This document shows positions 56,701-64,000 of a stretch of 64,000 nt of DNA, one piece after another (position 1 is the stretch's first letter; each line of letters starts with the position of its first letter). The translations under genes were made by a program, and so were the position numbers. The DNA lies in the NCBI GenBank assembly GCA_004369045.1, contig ML213506.1, positions 434,001-498,000 of the forward strand, in the 5' to 3' direction. The notes beneath the pieces are model-generated. The model was not told the origin of the DNA, ran no database searches, and saw nothing but the letters and a program-made list of their open reading frames with translations. The DNA is from Heliocybe sulcata (taxonomy: Eukaryota > Basidiomycota > Agaricomycetes > Gloeophyllales > Gloeophyllaceae).

Positions 56701-59700
56701 GGACCACCTTGTATTCAATGCGCTCGTGACCGTCCTTGGAATTGTGCAGGACCGGCGCTTCAGCAACTTCCAGCCTGTTCTTGATGTTTACATAGACCAG
56801 CACTTTAACTGCGCGTCAGCTTCTTCGCATATGCTGCATTCCATGAACAGACTTCTGGCTGATCCTACTGCAAACGAGACAGCTTCTGCACTACGCGCGG
56901 CGTTGAAAGTCTGGCACTACATCTTCAAGTTCATTGCGAGGTCCAGAGAGCTGCAGAAAGCCAAGGAACTCGGCATGGGCAGCGGCGCCACTGCCGAGCA
57001 TCTCGAGACGACTTTCAAGAGAGAGGTGCAGGCGCATCTGCGTGAAGTTAACTCCATGATGTCGACGTCCAGTCCGCCCTCGATCATCGGAACTCAGACC
57101 ATCGCCCTACAGCACTTCACCGCTATTCTCCCAGAACTAGCCAAGATCTTCTCTACGGTTGAGCTTGTCACCACCGCCACTGCTTTTGCGAATGCTGTCC
57201 TGCCTGCTAAAGGCAAAACCGTCGTCTGGAAGCTGATAATGTACTTGCAACTTGTGAAGGGCTTTCTCTTCGACAATCCTCAGGCGCGCTCGATGCTCGT
57301 GGAGGCTATTGTCATTCACTGGATCAAGCCTCATTTTGGACGCTTTGATGAATATGCTTATATTCAGGCTGGTGACCCTGATACTGTCCGAGACGCCGCT
57401 CGTGTCAACTGGATCGAGAGCATCCGACTATGTATCACCATTATTGCGATCATGTTGGACAAGCTACAACAAAACCTAATCTCCCCTACTACTATCGCTG
57501 ATAGGAATCTATTGCGTCAAGAACAGGATAATATCGAATATCTAGTTACTCTCTTGCCTAGGTATGCGATCTTGATTGACCATCAATTGCCTTTGCTAAC
57601 ATTGGCAATATAGGGTCCTGGATTCCTATCGAGAACTGCAAAATCCTCTTTCTATCCGTGCCATTGAGCGAAGTCGATCCTCGACCACTGGAACAGCCCC
57701 GATACCAGTCACCTTCCCTGAATCCTACCCCTTTTCACTCCTTGCACAACCCCCAACTTCTGCAGGCTCACGACAGAACACCAACGGGCCGGGTGCTAGC
57801 AATGCTCTCTTCAACCCCGGTCTAGGAGAAGCAGCGATTGTGTTCCTGACTCTCATTCTATCATCGCCGAAGAAGAACATATTGGGTTTCCTGGACGAAA
57901 TGCTGGAAATTGAAGGGCGCGAAAATACAAGAAATTTCCTCTCTCAGCTCTTCACAGTCTCAGCTTCCATCATCGACAACGAGGCATTCCCACACAATTG
58001 GCTGAATGTCAATATTCTGGCACATAAGGTCCTGATCAAAATCATGGATCCTGTGGCGACCTTGATGGAACGCGACTTCGTGCCGCATGAACATGCCCCT
58101 TTGCAGTTTGATGCGGCTTTGTGGCAAGAGTGTGTCTACGTGTTGCTCAAGCTTTGTTCCTCTGAGCAGCTCATGATCGAGGATTTCAGTCCTCAGGTAC
58201 GTCATCCTTGATGAATCTTCTTTTGTTGCTCACTGCAATCATAGCGTCGTCGAGCGGTGTGGCGGCTCGCGGGCGATGTTAGGGGCGAAGGTGCTGCTGT
58301 CTTGCTGCGACTATGGGATGCCCTGGGATGGTCTTCAAATCAAACTACGGGCGCAACAACTCCCACTTACGGAGTAAGTCCGACGATCGAAGCTGAACGT
58401 GGCTAACTTTTGTCGTAGGGTTACCAGATAGCACTGAACGTGCTCGTGGGGAACATCGTCAATCTCTGCCTGAGTCACCACGATCAGCTTCGCCACAACG
58501 CGGTCCAGATACTCTACAGCATGATAGTTTCCGAATACAACACGTCAGGCCACTTTGACGAGATTGAGACTGAGGTTGTCAGCAAGCTTGATTCCTTGTT
58601 CATGTCCGATAGTCGAGGGGACGATATATCAAGAGCATTCTTTATTGGCCAGCTTCGGCATCTATTCGACTCTTCAAACGTCGATGAACAGCTGCGGGAA
58701 CGTATCACGATCTTCTTAGAAGCCGTCGATCAGTTCCTCGAGCTGCTGCTCAGCGTTAGAGCCCTACCTGAAGGAGAAGAATTCGCGGACGACAGGGTTA
58801 TAGCTACGGTGAGGAAGCTCATACTGGCTGTCAAAGAATCAGGTCCTAAAGATTCGATTTAGCTTCGACTAATGAACTTCATTCGACGAATAGGGCGTGA
58901 TGAGATGTACATCAAATACGTGCATCAGCTTGTCAATGTACGTTGCATGGTCTTCCTGGTTGATTTCCGACTAATGACCGCGCTGGAACGCTTAGATGCA
59001 CTTACAGTCACAGAATTATATCGAAGCTGCCTTGACGCTGAAGCTGCACTCAGACCTTCATGACTGGGACCTGAACACGTTCGTAGAACCTATGGAAGAA
59101 TTGGGTCTTCCGCAACAGTCCCAGTTCCACAGGAAAGAGACGCTCAGTTTGTTGATTCTTGATTATCTGGGTAGGTCTTTCGGCGGATGATATCACTTTT
59201 GTCGCTCAAGTCTCAACAGGTAAAGGCAAGGCATGGGAAAGCGCAATCGAGATTTGCAAGGAGTTGGCTTTCCAGCACGAAGAGGTGACCTTTAACTAGT
59301 GAGTACTATTGAGGATCCCAGTTCGTCGTGAGCCTCATCGTATGTCAGTACAAGACTTGCGGAAATCCTTCGACATCGCGCCACCCTCCTGGAGCACATA
59401 ATTACGGATCAGAGATATTATCCTGACTACTTCCGAGTCGCATTCTACGGCAACTTTCCAGATGCTATTCGTGGCAAACGCTTCATTGTGAGTTGGTCTA
59501 TCCCTCTTTCGAGTCACTCATGCTGACACTCGGTAAGTACCGCGGATACGAGTGGGAAAAGTTCGGGGCATTTTGCGAAAGAATGCTAAATAAACATCCT
59601 GGTGCTCAGTTGCTCAAGACCATGGGTGACCCTCCTGTCGACATCCGCTTTGGCACCGACCAGTACATACAGTGTACTGCGGTTAACCCAGAGCCGAACC

Positions 59701-60974
59701 GTGATCTGCCTGTCTTTACAAATCCTGATGTTCCAATTGCTGTGCGCACCTACTACGAACACAGGTGAGAGCTGGAGTCCTAATCGCGCAGTTCGATGTT
59801 CTAAAATACCGTATAGTGCCATCCAACTCTTCAGTTGCTCTACCCCTGTCACAAGGCTGACCAGGGACGGGTCGGAAGAAGTATGGATCGAGAAGATGTA
59901 CTTCAGCACTGAGGAATCCTTCCCTACGGTACTTCGAAGGTCTGAGATCGTGGAATCAGAGGTTATCCACATCTCGCCCGTAGAGAATGCCCTTCATGAA
60001 GTTGCGGAGAAGACGAAGGAGCTGCAGAAGTTGTATCTCCGATATTCCACTTTGACAAAGACTACTCAAGCAGTCTCTACAAACCCTCTATCGATGTCCC
60101 TCAATGGCGCGGTGGATGCTCCTATGACGGGCGGCATAGTTAGCTTCCGTCAGGTGTTCCTCGCGCCCGACTATTTAGCGCGCCACCCCGACCGAATAGA
60201 ACAGATAGACAAGCTACGGCAGACTATTGACGACCATGTACGCTCGTTTATGATGCTTCCAGGGGATGACTGATTCATTCTATTTCCCTCACCTAGGTCC
60301 GTACAATCGACACATGTCTCCGCTTGCACGGTCAGCTATGCCCTTCGGAGATGCTGCCGTTCCATGAGACTCTGGAGAGATTCTTCCACAAGAATTTCCA
60401 AGAGGAGATTCAAAGGTTATCCGTGGACGTGGAACGTGATTTGTCTCGAGATGACGCACAGATATCACGAAGCTATGGCTATGCTCCGTCGCAATTTCAG
60501 GGGTCTGTCACCGACCAGTCGTCGCTGAAGCGATCGATGTCCACAACATCCACGAGCAGACCTGCGTACGTCATACCACCCTTACAACTCGGCAATTCAA
60601 TCGCAGGTCCGTCATCACCCTCGCCGCATCCTGGACCGACCGGTACTGGAGGCAGTCTTACCGCCTCCGACACGATTGGAGTTTCGAAACAAACGCCTTT
60701 GCAGAGGCACATGGCGCAACTAACCCGCCACGGTATGACTGGCCTCGCCTCCGGTCCTGAAAACGGGAGTGATTCGTTGTCGGCCGGTTCTCCCCATGGA
60801 TCCTTTGTCAACGTTCTGGGTGCTGGCCTCCCGTTCCATGGTGGAGTTGGATCTGCTGGTTCAGGCGGCGCCTCGTTCACCACCTCTGGCACTCATCTTG
60901 GAAGTGTCGGGGGCTCCATCAGAGGCCGCTTCTCGAAACTGGGAAGCCTGAACTTCGGTCGTCGCGATGGTTGA
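53793..60974 (+). CDS. DOCK-family (CED-5/DOCK180-like) guanine nucleotide exchange factor
   Basis: Activates Rac/Rho-type GTPases, with likely roles in polarity and actin; the yeast homologue is Dck1. An SH3-like N-terminus (PLEVGDEIYAFEKYTPKG, VFVGIFPASHIYV) precedes a helical region (EIASALREWHTLMFQYLARR). DHR-1, a C2-like lipid-binding domain, spans about 55.75-56.35 kb: PLTLRLGFPDVVFPGDVRNE, LKLWSGNFSP and WHLFFTFRNRNSREKS. A long armadillo-like helical middle follows. DHR-2, the catalytic part, is at the 3' end: MHLQSQNYIEAALTLKLH, ESAIEICKELAFQ, YYPDYFRVAFYGNFPDAIRG, GGIVSFRQVFLAPDYL, LRLHGQLCPSEMLPFHETLE and RFFHKNFQEEI. A Ser/Gly/Pro-rich tail ends NFGRRDG. About a dozen short introns. 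It appears whole. Confidence 0.93.
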
Positions 60975-61372
60975 GAGTTCAGCTGGGGCATCCTCGATTC
61001 TGCTTGTGTTACATTTTGGCTTTCTGTTTGTCGCTTCTTTCATGCTTCATGCTTACTGGATCTCTATGGTTGCTGGATAAAATCATTCTTCACTGTTGTA
61101 AATTTCGTATATTATATCACTAAATTATAGCTTCAGATCATCTCCCTTTGTCGTCGTGTAAGTGCTAGAGTCTGTCTCTCCCACGTTTATTCACAGCTTC
61201 AATGCTCTTCCATAGAATAGAAACAATAATATACAAGATAATGCACAATGCGCGAGCTAATGAACTGGTATCGATACACTCCTCGGTTGTAAAAAAGCAG
61301 TCCATTCGAAAGTACGACTACACCGCAAAATATACAGGACGGAAATAACGACATAGCCTCATAAGAAAATGT
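60975..61372. other. Convergent intergenic region
   Basis: 3' ends of the DOCK and MedA-like genes face each other. AT-rich with TATATTATATC-like sequence at about 61108-61118, consistent with transcript ends. No gene. Confidence 0.45.
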
Positions 61373-63175
61373 TTACATACAATACTGCGGTGGGTAACCA
61401 GAAACAGTGACCATTGGGTCCTGGTAAACTGGATAGCTGTAGCCATTGGAGGTAAGATGTTCGGGGTTGACAGCGTAAGGTTCCATGGGAGCCTGCGGCG
61501 GAAGGTATGGACCATGATGAATCATGTTGTACGCATCCATGGGTGTCTCCCCTACCCATCTGCCAGCCATGTGGCTAGGCATTCCTGGCTCCAGCGGGGA
61601 ATTGCACAAGATTGGAGAGGAATGAGTAGAAGAACCCTCGCTGCTCGTCCCGCTGAAAGCCAGGTTGGGCCCCGCAATCCCTAGGTCGGGACTGAACGTG
61701 GGGGAAAGAGAGTGGCTGCGGCGAGGGTAACTCAGAGGGGCGAAGTTGGATGGGACGCCGGCAGACTCCACAGCACCCTGCGCTGAATACATCAAGCCCT
61801 GCACTGGGTCAAACGCGTATTCGCTGCCGGGTGTGTACTGTTCCTCCGGGTCCGACTCGCCATTGGCCGTCTGGGCTGTACCATCGGTAGGCACGCTATA
61901 CAGCGACTGTGAACGTCGGTGAGTCCGAGCCCTGGTACGATGGAAAGAAATTGAACTCACGTATCTGGATATGATCTTGTCGAGCGCCTGGCCAAGAACG
62001 TGCCATTCGAAGACCTTGAGGTCCTTCTCAATGGTTCTCGGCTTCGGATTCGGGAAGTCCATGATCTTCTGGAAGAACGCCTGGCAGGACTTCTTCCCCT
62101 TGCCCGTTGTGATCGGCTTGAGGCCCTCGAGGTTCCTTCGGATGCGGTTCTTCTCCTCGACCCTGAACACAGTGCCTACGATCCGTTCGAGAAGGTAGAT
62201 GATGTCGACGGACGTGATGTAGCAGACGCCGCTCTCGGTACGTTGGATGCATGACACGACGATGTCGCGCTCGTCGTACTCGGACTGCTTGATACGCTCG
62301 CAGGAGACCTTCAGTATGTGGTCGTGGCGCTCGACGTGGAATCGAACGAGGCGGCGGCCAACCTTCTTCTCGTCGTCCTGCCAGTCAACAGCCATGGTGT
62401 CGAGAGGGGTTACGGTCTCGAGGACCGCCTTCTTGACGACGCAGTGCGCGACGGCTGCTGGCCGGGTGCGCATAAGGGACTGCGTCCTTGAAGTGCTGGT
62501 GTGCGTTGAGGTGGCACGTCCACGGCGGCGAGTGGGAGCCTTGTCGGACAGCGGCGCAGACGACTGCACGTTCACCACTGAGGGATCAATGGCTGTGCGT
62601 GCATTCTCGTCGTTGTAAGGCAGTCGCTTCGTCTGAGACGTCGCATCAGTCGCTGCCACGGCAGAACTGTCATCGAGGTCTATGACTAGATGTCAGATTT
62701 ATGACAGCGGTGAAGATGCTGTACACTCACTTTGGTCTCCGTAAGCAAATATTCCCACTACGACAGTGTCCAGGACCTGGTCATTGAGGGTCAGAGCCTG
62801 GACTAGGACGACGACGCGCTCCGCGGGAGGTTGGAGCTCGGGAACCACTGCAGTTAGTTCGTAACTCAGGGTCCCGACTTGCTTGCACTTGGTCCGGACA
62901 GGCTTCGTGCCGAATACCAGCCGCAAGCAGATCTCCTCCGTAACGTCCCGGGTGTATTGGACACGGGCGAGCATCGCGCTTCCAGGAAGGCCGAACTTCG
63001 GCGCGTAGTCAAAGACTTGTATGGAGCTGTTAGGGTAGTCGACCGGGGCGAGAGGGAGAGGGTACTGTTCATAGGGAAGAAGCGAAGGCGCGATGTAGCT
63101 CGACCCAGGCTGAACTCGCAGGGTAACGTCCGCCATCGCTGCTGTAGGGTTGGCGCTTGTACGATAAGGTGGCAT
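61373..63175 (-). CDS. MedA (Medusa)/DUF7082-type developmental regulator
   Basis: A fungal regulator related to Aspergillus MedA, which shapes conidiophore development, adhesion and virulence; the basidiomycete role is inferred. The N-terminal exon has a beta-rich, Ig-like part (SIQVFDYAPKFGLPGSAMLA, VRTKCKQVGTLSYELTAVVP, LTLNDQVLDTVVVGIFAYGD). A linker leads to the diagnostic C-terminal domain: DIVVSCIQRTESGVCYITSV, DIIYLLERIVGTVFRVEEKN, RIRRNLEGLKPITTGKGKKS, FFQKIMDFPNPKPRTIEKDL and KVFEWHVLGQALDKIISRY. The tail is Pro/Tyr/Ser-rich (YPVYQDPMVTVSGYPPQYCM). Two introns splice in frame (GDQ to IIDLDD, and SRY to SLYSVP). The family recall is from memory. A TTATAA sequence lies about 85 nt upstream of the start. 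Confidence 0.75.
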
Positions 63176-64000
63176 GGTAGAACTAGCAGTGAGGAGTTGG
63201 GAGCGGAGTAGTTGCGGGTAGGCGTAAGTTGGTAGTGGAATCGAAGGGCAGGGCAGCGGTTATAAAGCAGGGAATAATGCCACAGGAACGCGGAGGTCTA
63301 TCCAAAAGCGGTGAAGATCCGAGAGCAGAGGAGTCCAGACAAAGCGCAGAATGCAAAGAGCACGGAAGGCCGAAGAGGCACAGGGTATAAGACGAAGGGG
63401 ATATATGTGGCAGAGGGGCGAAGGTACGATAGAAGTGTCGTAGCTGAACAAGGGATGGTCAGCCTTATTCCTGTGGCTGACAGCGTGAACAAGGCTCTGT
63501 TAGCCACCTACAAATGATCGGGGGGACGAGCCACGCAGCAGTTCGAATTAGAACTGAGCTATAAATGCTATGGTTCCGTCTGTAGAATGGATCGTTAGCC
63601 ACTCGTATGTGTGGTACAAGTGCTATGAGTCGTGTCCGGTGATCTAATGGGCGTCGATCGGGGCCGCTGCTAAGTGTATGCCGGAGGTGGGAGGGGCTGG
63701 CGACTAGATTGAATGCCAAACCTGTCCGCCTATATGATCGTCAAAAATAACAGATCTGGATTGTCCCCTGTCCGACGAGCGGCTGACAAAAACAGGGCAG
63801 CGGGCAGAAGTGGGCGCGCTTCTCTGCTCCTGGTATGGCGACAATAGGAGATCGAGATCGAAGCTTCAGGGAGGCTGCGTGGCCTATTGGCCCGCCTAGC
63901 CCCGCTGCCTACTGATATCTGGGGATGCAAAAAAATCAGATAATAAATTTATCGCCGAATAGCGAGTTACAGTCGCCATATGCCGGTATCCTGTAGGCGA
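63176..64000. other. Upstream region of the MedA-like gene
   Basis: Promoter and possibly a long leader. TTATAA on the minus strand near 63259-63264. A small palindrome CAGTTCgaattaGAACTG occurs near 63539. No gene seen up to the window end. Confidence 0.4.

Noticed and set aside
1-64000. CRISPR arrays, retroelements or viral fossils
   Set aside because: No regularly spaced repeats and no polymerase, integrase, capsid or envelope motifs were seen on either strand.

Overview
This 64 kb window looks like nuclear DNA of a filamentous basidiomycete, most likely an Agaricomycete. Almost every gene is split by many short introns (about 45-70 nt, GT...AG, often with a CTAAC/CTAAT branch site). The families fit as well: an F-box protein with a leucine-rich tail, a BTB/POZ protein, a MedA-type regulator, a DASH subunit, a Chs3-type chitin synthase and a DOCK exchange factor. 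No rRNA, tRNA, CRISPR array or viral or retroelement fossil was recognised. There is one assembly gap (16858-17282).

Left part (1-11.8 kb), all on the minus strand: the N-terminus of a Ser/Pro-rich protein running off the left edge, an F-box protein, the mitochondrial tRNA t6A enzyme Qri7/OSGEPL1, the Holliday junction resolvase GEN1/Yen1, and an NAD kinase with a long acidic tail. About 2.2 kb without a gene follows, containing a CCAAT-box cluster. Next come two tandem DHA1-type MFS transporters (14.0-16.2 and 17.9-20.1 kb). They share intron positions and promoter sequence, including a TGACGTCA palindrome, and are separated by a TGGCA-rich inverted-repeat insertion that contains the gap.

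Middle (21-31 kb), plus strand: a BTB/POZ protein, the acetolactate synthase regulatory subunit (ILV6), an unrecognised small candidate gene, about 3 kb with no confident gene, and a PDK1/Pkh-type kinase with a C-terminal PH domain. Convergent with the kinase is a very large minus-strand gene (31.5-41.1 kb) for a type II membrane protein of the DUF3712 family, built from three tandem modules of about 3 kb. After it come 2 kb of intergenic DNA with a strong hairpin, a charged nuclear-type hypothetical protein and a Chs3-type chitin synthase.

Right part (49.3-64 kb): a CDKN3-like dual-specificity phosphatase, DASH subunit Spc34, a 7.2 kb DOCK-family GEF (all plus strand) and a minus-strand MedA/DUF7082 regulator. 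Themes of polarity, cell wall and cell cycle recur (Chs3, DOCK, PDK1, CDKN3-like, Spc34, MedA), but the window reads as ordinary core genome with one local gene duplication, not a dedicated cluster. Gene models were joined by eye at splice sites, so exact exon ends are inferred.
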